A DNA stretch of 64,000 bases from Pseudohongiella sp. (GTDB taxonomy: Bacteria; Pseudomonadota; Gammaproteobacteria; Pseudomonadales; Pseudohongiellaceae), in contig JAUSCD010000029.1 in NCBI GenBank assembly GCA_030651695.1, positions 372,001-436,000 on the forward strand, given 5' to 3'. The notes below the pieces were generated by a model. That model saw only the letters and a program-made list of their open reading frames with translations. It did not search any database and had not been told where the DNA came from. Numbering within the stretch: the first letter of the stretch is position 1; the number at the start of each line of letters is the position of its first letter. The position numbers and the translations under genes were made by a program. Shown piece by piece: positions 9,331-17,472 of the stretch.

Positions 9331-9952
9331 ACGTCAGCAGATTTTTGAGCGTTTGCGGGCAGAAAATCCAAATCCCACAACAGAGCTTGAATTCGGTTCT
9401 ACCTTCGAATTGTTGATATCAGTGATTCTTTCAGCACAAGCGACTGACGTCAGTGTCAATAAGGCAACACGCGTTCTGTACAGAATTGCCAACACGCCAG
9501 AAACGATATTGGCTCTGGGTGTTGAGGGTCTGAAGCAGTACATTAAAACTATAGGACTTTTTAACACCAAGGCAGAAAACGTTATCAAAACCTGCGCTGC
9601 GCTGATGGATAAACACAACTCTGTGGTGCCGGCAAGCCGCGAGGAGCTGGAAGCACTGCCCGGTGTCGGCCGCAAGACTGCCAACGTTGTGCTCAATACC
9701 GCGTTCCGCCAGCCGGCTATGGCCGTTGATACTCACATTTTTCGGGTATCAAACCGTACCGGTATAGCGCCTGGCAAAAATGTCCTGGAGGTCGAAAAGC
9801 GTCTCGTAAAACTGATACCGGAGGAGTTCCTGCTCGATGCCCATCATTGGCTGATCCTTCATGGCCGTTATGTGTGCATTGCCCGAAAGCCGCGATGCAG
9901 TGCTTGTGTGATTTATGATCTGTGTGAATTCAAACAGAAATCAGAGGGGTAA
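9317..9952 (+). CDS. nth: Endonuclease III
   Basis: Base-excision repair glycosylase/AP lyase that removes oxidised pyrimidines. The 211-residue product has the helix-hairpin-helix [18 protein letters not shown] containing the catalytic Lys in GRKTA, the catalytic Asp in [12 protein letters not shown], and the C-terminal 4Fe-4S loop C-x6-C-x2-C-x5-C ([17 protein letters not shown]). A longer frame begins at 9125, but homology starts at the ATG at 9317, which lies inside the end of rnfB. The rnfB-nth coupling is the classical rnf-nth linkage reduced to one rnf gene. Confidence 0.97.
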   Translation: MNRDKRQQIFERLRAENPNPTTELEFGSTFELLISVILSAQATDVSVNKATRVLYRIANTPETILALGVEGLKQYIKTIGLFNTKAENVIKTCAALMDKHNSVVPASREELEALPGVGRKTANVVLNTAFRQPAMAVDTHIFRVSNRTGIAPGKNVLEVEKRLVKLIPEEFLLDAHHWLILHGRYVCIARKPRCSACVIYDLCEFKQKSEG

Positions 9953-9957
9953 GTAAG

Positions 9958-10803
9958 ATGCGCGCCAGTGTCATTCTGTCGACCTATAATTCCCCCGAAT
10001 GGCTTGAAAAAGTTTTGTCTGGTTATATTTACCAGTCGACTCATGACTTCGAAATGATAATTGCCGATGACGGTTCGCGTGACGACACCGCACAACTTAT
10101 TGATACTGTGCGTCTGAGCGCACCCTTTACGATCAAACATGTGTGGCAAAAAGACGACGGCTTCAGAAAATGCAGAATTCTAAACAAAGCCGTACTTCAT
10201 GCAGAATCACCCTACATTATTTTCAGCGATGGCGACTGCATTCCCCGGGCGGATTTTGTGGAAACGCATCTGCGGCGTGCTCAACCAGGATATTTTTTAT
10301 CTGGCAGTTATTTCAAACTACCTATGAACACAAGCCAGTGTATCAGCCATGATGACATCCGCAGTGGGCGATGCTTTGACAAAAACTGGCTCTACGCTAA
10401 TGGCCTGCCGAGACTACGGAAAACACTAAAAATATCTGCAGGAAAAAAACTGGCACCGATACTTAATATGCTGACACCTGCAAAGTGTAATCTTAAAGGT
10501 TCAAACGCGTCGTGCTGGCGCGATGACATTTTAAAAGTAAATGGTTTTGATGAGCGCATGCCATGGGGCGGAGAAGACAGGGAGTTTGGTGTTCGACTGC
10601 TGAATATCGGTACCAAGGCGCGCCATGTCAGATACGACGCCATTTGCATACACCTTGATCACACCAGAGGTTATGTCGACCCGGAACTTGTAAAACGCAA
10701 CAAAGCACTACGTCTGTTTAACGAAAAAAACAAAGTCACCTGTACGGAACACGGCATACAACAATTGATAGATGCCGGTTACCTGGCCGATTTTCACGGT
10801 TGA
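9958..10803 (+). CDS. Family 2 glycosyltransferase
   Basis: GT-A fold glycosyltransferase, probably acting on lipopolysaccharide or another envelope glycan. The N-terminus shows VILSTYNSPEWLEKVL and the nucleotide-sugar contact IIADDGSRDDT (about residues 35-45), then a DxD-like FSDGDCIP (about 89-96) and a galactosyltransferase-type C-terminal motif GFDERMPWGGEDREFGVRL (about 196-214). It starts five bases after the nth stop codon. It looks AT-richer than its neighbours, with runs of AAA codons, and may be a later insertion into the nth region. Acceptor and sugar cannot be told. Confidence 0.85.
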   Translation: MRASVILSTYNSPEWLEKVLSGYIYQSTHDFEMIIADDGSRDDTAQLIDTVRLSAPFTIKHVWQKDDGFRKCRILNKAVLHAESPYIIFSDGDCIPRADFVETHLRRAQPGYFLSGSYFKLPMNTSQCISHDDIRSGRCFDKNWLYANGLPRLRKTLKISAGKKLAPILNMLTPAKCNLKGSNASCWRDDILKVNGFDERMPWGGEDREFGVRLLNIGTKARHVRYDAICIHLDHTRGYVDPELVKRNKALRLFNEKNKVTCTEHGIQQLIDAGYLADFHG

Positions 10804-10821
10804 CATTTTACACTTGGACTG

Positions 10822-10872
10822 TGGTTTAACGCGCACCATGGTTTAACGTGCACTATGGTTTTCGTGCAAAGA
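10822..10872. repeat. Three-copy degenerate 17-base tandem repeat
   Basis: Two copies of TGGTTTAACGYGCACYA (10822-10838, 10839-10855) are followed by a shorter third copy beginning TGGTTTTCGTGC at 10856. The array fills the gap between two convergent glycosyltransferase genes and includes the stop codon of the right-hand one. It may help transcription termination or be a local duplication. Confidence 0.6.
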
Positions 10873-11770
10873 GTTTCAGCTCGAGGCTGTTCAGCCATTT
10901 AAGCAAACGGCGGCCTTGCAGCGGATGATAAATCCATGGCTTGTCCGGTGCCTTCCGTACAGTTCGCTCGTTACGGATACTCAGAAAATCCTCGGCGTAA
11001 GGCATTACATCATGCGCGCGCATTTTAAACGCCCGTTCAGCAGCAGATCCCATCTCCTGCAGCGGATAAAACCCACAGTCATTTAATTTTTCACCAAGAC
11101 GCAGCGCGAATGTGCGTCGCTTTCCTCTCCAGCTTGTTGCCGCGGGCAACCACGCAACAAAGGGATCGCGCCAATGTGCCATAGGTGAAAACAGACCACG
11201 GGCCAGTTGCTCGTTTAATGCCTCGCGTGCCTGGAACTGCCAGCCTGCTTTGCGCAAGGTGGCGACACTGGCTATAAATATATCTGAATACCATGCGCCT
11301 GCGCTGCTTTTTACCCTCTTGTTATAATAGAGGCCATCCGTTTCATTAAATGATACCTGGCTCCGCAGTCTCTCGCTTCCTTTAAGGAACGCATGATGAA
11401 CAAATCCTCGGGTTGAATCTGCGGTGAACCAACTCTGCAACGCTTCTGCCTCATCTGCTGTAAAAATTCTGACCAGCTGCATATCGTCCTGCAGCGTGCA
11501 CATCAGATCATCGTCGTTCAGATAGTCCAGCGCCAACTGCATATTGCCGTATAAACCACCATGTTTGCTGCGCAGGCCGTTGTTGTCTTTTTCTGGTTGC
11601 ACAACACGATGGCGCAACCTCAGTTCATCCAGAGCTTTCACCGTGCCTGCATCCGTACTGTTGTCGTCAACAATGAGAATTGGAAAACCAGATGCGCATC
11701 GCTCGATGGTATCGATGCAATGGCGCAGAAAATCTGCCCGGTTAAACGAGAACACTACAAAATGAAGCAT
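10853..11770 (-). CDS. Glycosyltransferase-like protein (GT-A fold)
   Basis: Product of 305 residues resembling family 2 glycosyltransferases: HFVVFSFNRADFLRHCIDTI at the start, the nucleotide-binding LIVDDNSTD (about 33-41), and an acidic LQDDMQLV (about 97-104) in the place of the DxD motif. The open frame extends to 11809, but that start would fall inside the argG terminator. The ATG at 11770 begins exactly at the family homology. It is read toward the other glycosyltransferase at 9958. A role in surface polysaccharide or LPS decoration is inferred from family and pairing only. Confidence 0.75.
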   Translation of the reverse strand: MLHFVVFSFNRADFLRHCIDTIERCASGFPILIVDDNSTDAGTVKALDELRLRHRVVQPEKDNNGLRSKHGGLYGNMQLALDYLNDDDLMCTLQDDMQLVRIFTADEAEALQSWFTADSTRGFVHHAFLKGSERLRSQVSFNETDGLYYNKRVKSSAGAWYSDIFIASVATLRKAGWQFQAREALNEQLARGLFSPMAHWRDPFVAWLPAATSWRGKRRTFALRLGEKLNDCGFYPLQEMGSAAERAFKMRAHDVMPYAEDFLSIRNERTVRKAPDKPWIYHPLQGRRLLKWLNSLELKLFARKP

Positions 11771-11796
11771 GAGTTTCGCTTGATCAGTCAATATAA

Positions 11797-11822
11797 AAAG
11801 GGCCGACAAGAGCCGGCCCTTT
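11797..11822 (-). terminator. Rho-independent terminator of argG
   Basis: Nine-base perfect stem AAAGGGCCG/CGGCCCTTT with an eight-base loop. On the minus strand the stem is followed by a T-rich run (TTTTTATAT). It lies 18 bases after the argG stop codon. Confidence 0.85.
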
Positions 11823-11839
11823 GTTTACTTGGATAACAT

Positions 11840-13054
11840 TCAGATCTTGCGGCCTTTGCCTGCAGCGATACGCAGTCGTAACGCATTCAGTTTGATGAAA
11901 CCACCGGCATCTGCCTGGTTATAGGCACCAGCGTCATCCTCAAAGGTTGCTATCTTCATGTCGAACAGTGAATCAGCAGATTCGCGACCTACCACGGCCA
12001 CACCGCCTTTATACAACTTCAGGCGTACTTTGCCGTTGCAATATTGCTGGGAATAGTCGATCAGCGTCTGCAGCGCCTTGCGTTCCGGAGAGAACCAGTA
12101 GCCATTATAAACCAGTGATGCATAGCGTGGCATCAGTTCGTCTTTCAGATGAGCCAGTTCGCGATCCAGTGTCAGTGACTCAATAGCGCGGTGCGCCTTC
12201 AACATGATGGTGCCCCCCGGGGTTTCATAACACCCGCGTGACTTCATACCCACATAGCGGTTTTCCACCAGATCTGCGCGTCCAATACCGTTAGCGCCGC
12301 CCACTTTGTTCAAGTACGCCAGTACTGTTGCCGGTGACATCGCCTGACCATCAATGGCAACAATATCGCCTTTTTCGTAAGTAAGTTCTATATAAGTGGC
12401 TTTGTCTGGAGCATTCTCCGGTGACACTGACCACAGCCACATATCTTCCTCAGGCTCCGCACCGGGATTCTCCAGCAGATCCCCTTCGTAAGAAATGTGC
12501 AGCAGGTTGGCATCCATGGAGTACGGCGATTTCTGGCCGCGTTTTTTCTCCACCGGAATATTGTGCGCCTCACAATATGCCATGAGCTTGTCACGCGAGT
12601 TCAGATCCCATTCACGCCAGGGAGCGATAACACGAATACCCGGCTTTAGAGCATAGGCGCCAAGCTCAAAACGAACCTGATCGTTACCTTTACCGGTAGC
12701 CCCGTGGGAAATTGCATCGGCGCCGGTTTCATTGGCAATTTCTACCAGACGTTTGGCGATCAGCGGTCGCGCGATGGACGTACCCAGCAGGTATTCGCCT
12801 TCATACAAGGCATTGGCACGGAACATCGGGAACACAAAATCACGTACGAACTCTTCGCGCAGGTCTTCAATGTAAATCTGTTTGATGCCCATGGCTTGCG
12901 CTTTGGCGCGCGCCGGCTCCAGCTCTTCGCCCTGCCCCAGATCAGCGGTGAACGTCACTACTTCACATTGATAGGTTTCCATCAGCCATTTTGCGATTAC
13001 AGAGGTATCCAGTCCACCGGAATAGGCCAATACCACTTTCTTGATGCCCGACAT
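11840..13054 (-). CDS. argG: Argininosuccinate synthase
   Basis: Joins citrulline and aspartate with ATP in arginine biosynthesis. The 404-residue product has the PP-loop [11 protein letters not shown] (residues 10-20) and family signatures [13 protein letters not shown] and [14 protein letters not shown]. Length and motifs match the standard bacterial short ArgG. A GCAGGAGC ribosome site precedes the ATG at 13054, and a candidate sigma-70 promoter lies at 13092-13120. Gene order argG-motY-pyrC-rnt matches Pseudomonas. Confidence 0.98.
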   Translation of the reverse strand: MSGIKKVVLAYSGGLDTSVIAKWLMETYQCEVVTFTADLGQGEELEPARAKAQAMGIKQIYIEDLREEFVRDFVFPMFRANALYEGEYLLGTSIARPLIAKRLVEIANETGADAISHGATGKGNDQVRFELGAYALKPGIRVIAPWREWDLNSRDKLMAYCEAHNIPVEKKRGQKSPYSMDANLLHISYEGDLLENPGAEPEEDMWLWSVSPENAPDKATYIELTYEKGDIVAIDGQAMSPATVLAYLNKVGGANGIGRADLVENRYVGMKSRGCYETPGGTIMLKAHRAIESLTLDRELAHLKDELMPRYASLVYNGYWFSPERKALQTLIDYSQQYCNGKVRLKLYKGGVAVVGRESADSLFDMKIATFEDDAGAYNQADAGGFIKLNALRLRIAAGKGRKI

Positions 13055-13091
13055 GCTGTGCTCCTGCGAGTGCGTACTTGAAAAGGCGGTT

Positions 13092-13120
13092 ATTGTAACC
13101 TTATCAAGATCGCATTTCGA
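13092..13120 (-). promoter_or_regulatory. Candidate sigma-70 promoter of argG
   Basis: On the minus strand, TCGAAA (13120-13115), a 17-base spacer, then TACAAT (13097-13092), 37 bases before the argG start codon. The -10 matches consensus at five of six positions, the -35 at four. Confidence 0.45.
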
Positions 13121-13163
13121 CTGGCATGCAAGGGGTTAGTAACAAGAGTGCTGATGGATAAGC

Positions 13164-14057
13164 TCAGCGACGCAGCACACGTATAGTCACCCGCCGGTTG
13201 CGGTCGCGGTCTGCCGCTGTGCGTTCATCCCGGATAATGCGATATTCCGGCGTGCCGCCGAAAAAACGCGTGGTCAGCATTCCCTCGTCTATACCTTGGG
13301 CAAGGAGGTACTCGTGGATGGCAAACGCCCTGATGCGAGACAGATCCAGGTTCTCTCGGGGATTGCCTGCCCCATCTGTAAAACCGTTGATTTCGAAGCC
13401 GTAGACCTCTTCATCTGCTTTGGCATAAGCAACGATGTTATCCAGTTGTTGGCGCATTTCCGAATCGAGTTCTCGCTGATTGCTGCGCCAGAATACCGTT
13501 GAGCGTTCAATCTGACCAAAGTTGACTGGCAGCAAACCGCCAATGCATTGGGTATAGGCCTGATAAGCCTGACCAAAATTCACGGGGGATAATCCAACAT
13601 GTACCGACTCTTCTTCGCTGTACCAGGCCCGTCGCATCAGGGTCGGCACCATGCCACGATCCAGTTCTGCCATCATCAGACGGCTGCGTGACGCATCAAG
13701 GTTGACGGGCCGCTGGCTCTTGGAGACGTCCACGTAACCCAAATCCCGGATTGGCAGATCCTTGCGCCACAGCGGTGGCATCGAGGTCAGCAAACCCCTG
13801 CCCGCCTGCATCGGGCTGTCGGGTGCCTGAAGGTAAAAACTCAGTGCTTCTCCGGCCTGGTGATAGAAAACAGCTTCTCCCAGTCCGGGTATCTGCTGAA
13901 CAAGTCTGCACTCAAAAATTGAAGCTTCTGTGCGCCAGCTGGCAACATCCAGATCTGCATAGTAGGAGCTGACGGCGCCAGATGCACCGACCCTGCCGGC
14001 GCAGATCATACTGAGCAACAGAAGCCAGGATAAGGTACACTTACGCCGCATTTTCAT
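13164..14057 (-). CDS. motY: Flagellar stator-associated protein MotY
   Basis: Periplasmic/outer-membrane protein forming the T ring that anchors the stator. The product (297 residues) has a signal peptide ending near GRVGA (residues about 1-24), a MotY-type N-terminal beta domain (about 25-165), and a C-terminal OmpA peptidoglycan-binding domain (about 185-297) with FEINGFTDGAGNPRENLDLSRIRA and the closing NRRVTIRVLRR. The start is taken at the ATG at 14057, with ATG 14051 possible; the longer frame to 14141 would cover the leader. It lies between argG and pyrC exactly as in Pseudomonas, and a sigma-28 promoter upstream supports a flagellar role. Confidence 0.9.
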   Translation of the reverse strand: MKMRRKCTLSWLLLLSMICAGRVGASGAVSSYYADLDVASWRTEASIFECRLVQQIPGLGEAVFYHQAGEALSFYLQAPDSPMQAGRGLLTSMPPLWRKDLPIRDLGYVDVSKSQRPVNLDASRSRLMMAELDRGMVPTLMRRAWYSEEESVHVGLSPVNFGQAYQAYTQCIGGLLPVNFGQIERSTVFWRSNQRELDSEMRQQLDNIVAYAKADEEVYGFEINGFTDGAGNPRENLDLSRIRAFAIHEYLLAQGIDEGMLTTRFFGGTPEYRIIRDERTAADRDRNRRVTIRVLRR

Positions 14058-14165
14058 ACTATGGATACTGATTCCACCAAATTGACAGGAAATGGCCGGC
14101 GAATGACCGGAACCGATATATCTGACGGCAGGAAATCGCACACAGGCACCTGTTGTCAGTCTCTT

Positions 14166-14192
14166 AGATCGGCAGCGTCAGACGAAACTTTA
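14166..14192 (-). promoter_or_regulatory. Sigma-28 (FliA) promoter of motY
   Basis: On the minus strand: TAAAGTTT (14192-14185), exactly 11 bases, then GCCGATCT (14173-14166). The enteric FliA consensus is TAAAGTTT-N11-GCCGATAA, so only the last two positions differ. It lies about 110 bases before the motY start codon. This places motY in the late flagellar regulon. Confidence 0.78.
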
Positions 14193-14235
14193 TCAATCAT
14201 GTCTGCTATTTATGGTTGCTGTAGGACTTTAATAA

Positions 14236-15291
14236 ATGAATGAAATTACCATCACCCGACCTGACGACTGGCACCTGCACCTGAGAGACGGCGATGTACT
14301 GCCGGACCTGATCAACCATACCGCAGAGCGCTTCCACCGCGCTATTGTGATGCCTAACCTGAAACCCCCGGTCACCACAACTGCTGCAGCCGAAGCATAC
14401 CGTCAGAGGTTGCTGAATGCTGCACCTGCCGGTTCGGACTTCGAGCCGCTGATGACACTGTATCTGACTGATCAGCTCAGCCCTGATGAAATCCGGCTAG
14501 CGCAACTCAGCGGCCATGTTCACGCCGTAAAATATTACCCGGCCGGCGCGACCACCAACTCAGATAGTGGTGTGACTGACATTCGCAAGGTCTATGCCGT
14601 GCTCGAAACCATGGCAGAGCTGGGTATGCCGCTTTTGGTGCACGGTGAGGTCACCGATCACCACGTTGACATTTTTGATCGTGAGAAAGTGTTTGTAGAT
14701 ACTGTTCTGCTGCCATTGACGCTACGTTTCCCCGCACTGAAGGTGGTGCTGGAACACATCACCACCAAAGATGCTGCCGCGTTTGTGAAACACGGGCCTG
14801 ATAATATCGCGGCAACAATCACTCCTCAGCATCTGTTGTACAACCGCAACGATTTGCTGGTTGGTGGCGTCAGACCACATCTGTATTGCCTGCCGGTTTT
14901 AAAACGGAATACTCATCAGCAAGCACTACTGGAAGTGGCAACCAGTGGTCATCCACGATTTTTTCTGGGTACTGATTCTGCCCCGCACGCACAGCCGACC
15001 AAGGAAACAGCGTGCGGCTGCGCTGGTTGTTACAGCTCCCATGCTGCGATTGAATTGTATGCAGAGGCTTTTGATCAGGCAGGTGCGTTAGACAGGCTTG
15101 AGGCCTTCTCCTCCTTTTACGGGCCGGACTTTTACGGTCTGCCACGTAACGCGGATAAAATCACTCTGGTGCGTGAATCCTGGACCGCTCCGGCCAGTTA
15201 CGTATTCGGAAACAGTACGCTGGTGCCATTGCGCGCCGGTGAAACCATACATTGGCGCCTGAAGCAGCGCGCCGTCGGAGCACTAGCCTGA
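14236..15291 (+). CDS. pyrC: Dihydroorotase (class II, E. coli type)
   Basis: Zinc enzyme of pyrimidine synthesis that cyclises carbamoyl-aspartate to dihydroorotate. The 351-residue product has the metal site [12 protein letters not shown] (His pair in HLHLRD), [12 protein letters not shown] with the carboxylated Lys, and GTDSAPH with the catalytic Asp near residue 250. All expected metal ligands are visible. The last base of its stop codon is the first base of the rnt start codon, so the two genes are coupled. Confidence 0.97.
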   Translation: MNEITITRPDDWHLHLRDGDVLPDLINHTAERFHRAIVMPNLKPPVTTTAAAEAYRQRLLNAAPAGSDFEPLMTLYLTDQLSPDEIRLAQLSGHVHAVKYYPAGATTNSDSGVTDIRKVYAVLETMAELGMPLLVHGEVTDHHVDIFDREKVFVDTVLLPLTLRFPALKVVLEHITTKDAAAFVKHGPDNIAATITPQHLLYNRNDLLVGGVRPHLYCLPVLKRNTHQQALLEVATSGHPRFFLGTDSAPHAQPTKETACGCAGCYSSHAAIELYAEAFDQAGALDRLEAFSSFYGPDFYGLPRNADKITLVRESWTAPASYVFGNSTLVPLRAGETIHWRLKQRAVGALA

Positions 15292-15938
15292 TGCAGGATT
15301 TTGAAGACAATATGGACGCAGTTGACACTCTGATGGCAGCGCGTTTTCGCGGCTACCTGCCAGTAGTTGTGGATATAGAATGCGGTGGTTTTAATGCCAA
15401 GACCGATGCCATTCTTGAGATTTCAGCTGTGATTCTGGGCATGAGCGAGAAATCGATTCTGCAGATTGAACAAACCTATTTCCATCGGGTTATACCGTTT
15501 GAAGGCTCGAATATTGAAGAGGCAGCATTGAAGTTCACGGGTATTGACCCCTGGCATCCGCTGCGTATCGCCCGTGGCGAAAAAGATGTGTTCAACGACC
15601 TTTTTAAAGCCATTCGTACCGCGATGAAAGTTAACGGCTGCAAGCGTGCCATATTGGTGGCGCACAACGCCCATTTCGATCACGGGTTTATCAACGCCGC
15701 GGCCGAACGCCATGACCTCAAGCGCAACCCGTTTCATCCTTTTTCCAGTTTTGACACGGCAACGCTCAGTGGCCTGGCTTACGGTCAGACTGTGTTGGCG
15801 CGAGCCTGTGAGGCAGCAGGAATCAGTTTTGACAGCAAGGAAGCGCATTCAGCCAAGTACGATGCTGAAAAAACAGCACAACTGTTTTGCAAGATTGTTA
15901 ACCGATGGCAAGCCATGGGCGGTTGGCCGCTAAGCTGA
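15291..15938 (+). CDS. rnt: Ribonuclease T
   Basis: 3'-5' exonuclease that trims tRNA CCA ends and matures stable RNAs. The 215-residue product has the DEDDh motifs: VVDIECGGFN (about residues 24-33), HNAHFDHGF (about 125-133) and HSAKYDAEKTAQLF (about 185-198). The ATG at 15291 overlaps the pyrC stop by one base. A longer frame starting at 15252 lies inside pyrC and is not needed. Position after pyrC repeats the Pseudomonas order. Confidence 0.96.
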   Translation: MQDFEDNMDAVDTLMAARFRGYLPVVVDIECGGFNAKTDAILEISAVILGMSEKSILQIEQTYFHRVIPFEGSNIEEAALKFTGIDPWHPLRIARGEKDVFNDLFKAIRTAMKVNGCKRAILVAHNAHFDHGFINAAAERHDLKRNPFHPFSSFDTATLSGLAYGQTVLARACEAAGISFDSKEAHSAKYDAEKTAQLFCKIVNRWQAMGGWPLS

Positions 15939-15969
15939 TGGTTAGCACTGAACATGAGCCTCTTATGAT

Positions 15970-15997
15970 CGCCCGCGGTGTCAGGATGCCGCGGGCG
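15970..15997. terminator. Strong hairpin between convergent rnt and grxD
   Basis: Perfect nine-base stem CGCCCGCGG/CCGCGGGCG with a ten-base loop. There is no T tract on either strand, so it may act as a transcript-end structure rather than a classical terminator. Confidence 0.5.
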
Positions 15998-16018
15998 ACT
16001 TGAGAACTGTCAGACTGA

Positions 16019-16339
16019 TCAGGCCTGTACTGCAACGCTATCTATCAGGGTCTGCAGCTCACCTTTGGAGTGCATCTCCGTCACGATGTCACAACCGCCT
16101 ACCAACTCTCCGTTAACGTAAAGTTGAGGGAATGTCGGCCAGTTGGCTATCTTTGGCAGTGTGGCACGGATTTCCGGATTAACCAGGATATCAACGTAAG
16201 CGAAACGTTTGCCACAGGCCATCAGGCACTGTACGGTCTGGGCTGAAAAGCCGCACTGAGGCTGATCAGGCGAACCCTTCATATAGAGAAGAATACTATT
16301 TGAATTAATCTGGTCGTGTATGGTTTGTTCGATGCTCAT
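16019..16339 (-). CDS. grxD: Monothiol glutaredoxin GrxD
   Basis: Fe-S carrier glutaredoxin of 106 residues with the CGFS active site (QCGFSAQ), the WPTFPQLYVNGELVGGCDI glutathione-binding stretch, and KGSPDQPQCGFS as in E. coli Grx4. It is expected to bind a glutathione-bridged 2Fe-2S cluster. The ATG at 16339 gives the family N-terminus MSIEQTI; a start five codons upstream (16354) is less likely. In Pseudomonas grxD lies in the same argG-argF segment. Confidence 0.96.
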   Translation of the reverse strand: MSIEQTIHDQINSNSILLYMKGSPDQPQCGFSAQTVQCLMACGKRFAYVDILVNPEIRATLPKIANWPTFPQLYVNGELVGGCDIVTEMHSKGELQTLIDSVAVQA

Positions 16340-16410
16340 AGTCGCCCTGCACATGCATAAGGTTGTCGAAGAGTCGATATTCTACATGATTCCTCCGATT
16401 CCGCCGACAA

Positions 16411-16438
16411 TTGCCGCCGTCATAGCTCTTAATATAAG
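16411..16438 (+). promoter_or_regulatory. Candidate sigma-70 promoter of argF
   Basis: TTGCCG (16411-16416), 16-base spacer, TATAAG (16433-16438), about 80 bases before the argF start codon. Four of six and five of six consensus matches. No clear ArgR box was recognised. Confidence 0.5.
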
Positions 16439-16520
16439 ATACCGAGCTTCTTAAAGGACTAGCCTGCAAACCCGGTGATATTTTGCCGGGCAAACATACC
16501 CCCGGGAAATCCGTACCAAC

Positions 16521-17423
16521 ATGGCAACACGACATTTTTTGACCCTGCTGGATCTCAGCCCGGTTGAACTCAGAGACATTATCCATCGTGCTATTGCGAT
16601 GAAAAAAAGCCCACTTCAATCTGAAGAGCCTCTGAAAAACAAGACTCTGGCGATGATTTTCGAAAAATCATCCACCCGTACCCGGGTGTCATTTGAAGTT
16701 GCGATGACGCAATTAGGCGGGGCCTCGCTGTTTCTGTCTCCTTCCGATACTCAGTTGGGGCGCGGAGAGAGCATTGAAGACAGCGCTAAAGTACTGTCTC
16801 GCATGGTCGATGTTATTACTATCAGAACTTATGAGCATGCGAAGCTGGAATTGTTTGCAAAACACTCCAGCGTGCCGGTAATCAATTCGCTGACTGATGA
16901 TTTCCACCCATGTCAGCTGCTGGCAGACATGCAGACCTTTTTTGAACACCGCGGCGATATAGCGGGTCACAGGGTGGCGTGGGTGGGTGACGGCCATAAT
17001 ATGTGCCAGTCTTACATTAACGCGGCAATGCAGTTTGACTTTGAGCTGGTGGTTGCCTGCCCTGAAGGTTTTGAGCCAGACCAGTACCTGCTTGATCGCT
17101 GCGCTGACCGGGTAACTGTGGTAAGGAACCCTGCAGAAGCCGTGAAAGGGGCCAGTCTGGTGGCAACTGATGTTTGGGCGTCCATGGGCCATGAAGAAGA
17201 AAGGAAGATTCGCTTACAAAAATTCAGTGGCTTCCAGGTCACACGCGAGTTGATGTCATACGCTCGTCCTGATGCACTGTTTATGCATTGCCTGCCTGCG
17301 CATCGAGGTGAAGAAGTGGCAGCTGATGTACTGGATGCTGCTGATAGCGTGGTATGGGATGAAGCAGAAAACCGTCTGCATGCACAAAAAGCATTGCTGG
17401 AATTTTTGTGTGCACAGGGCTGA
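16521..17423 (+). CDS. argF: Ornithine carbamoyltransferase
   Basis: Anabolic transcarbamylase that makes citrulline from ornithine and carbamoyl phosphate. The 300-residue product has the carbamoyl-phosphate loop SSTRTR (about 50-55), the [11 protein letters not shown] motif, the ornithine-binding VWASMG, and the catalytic Cys region [12 protein letters not shown]. Its length matches the biosynthetic ArgF of Pseudomonas rather than the catabolic ArcB. It is divergent from grxD and completes an argG ... argF arginine segment. Confidence 0.97.
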   Translation: MATRHFLTLLDLSPVELRDIIHRAIAMKKSPLQSEEPLKNKTLAMIFEKSSTRTRVSFEVAMTQLGGASLFLSPSDTQLGRGESIEDSAKVLSRMVDVITIRTYEHAKLELFAKHSSVPVINSLTDDFHPCQLLADMQTFFEHRGDIAGHRVAWVGDGHNMCQSYINAAMQFDFELVVACPEGFEPDQYLLDRCADRVTVVRNPAEAVKGASLVATDVWASMGHEEERKIRLQKFSGFQVTRELMSYARPDALFMHCLPAHRGEEVAADVLDAADSVVWDEAENRLHAQKALLEFLCAQG

Positions 17424-17472
17424 TCCACTACTGACCCATACTACTGACCCGTAAAGGCAGGACGCAAACGAT

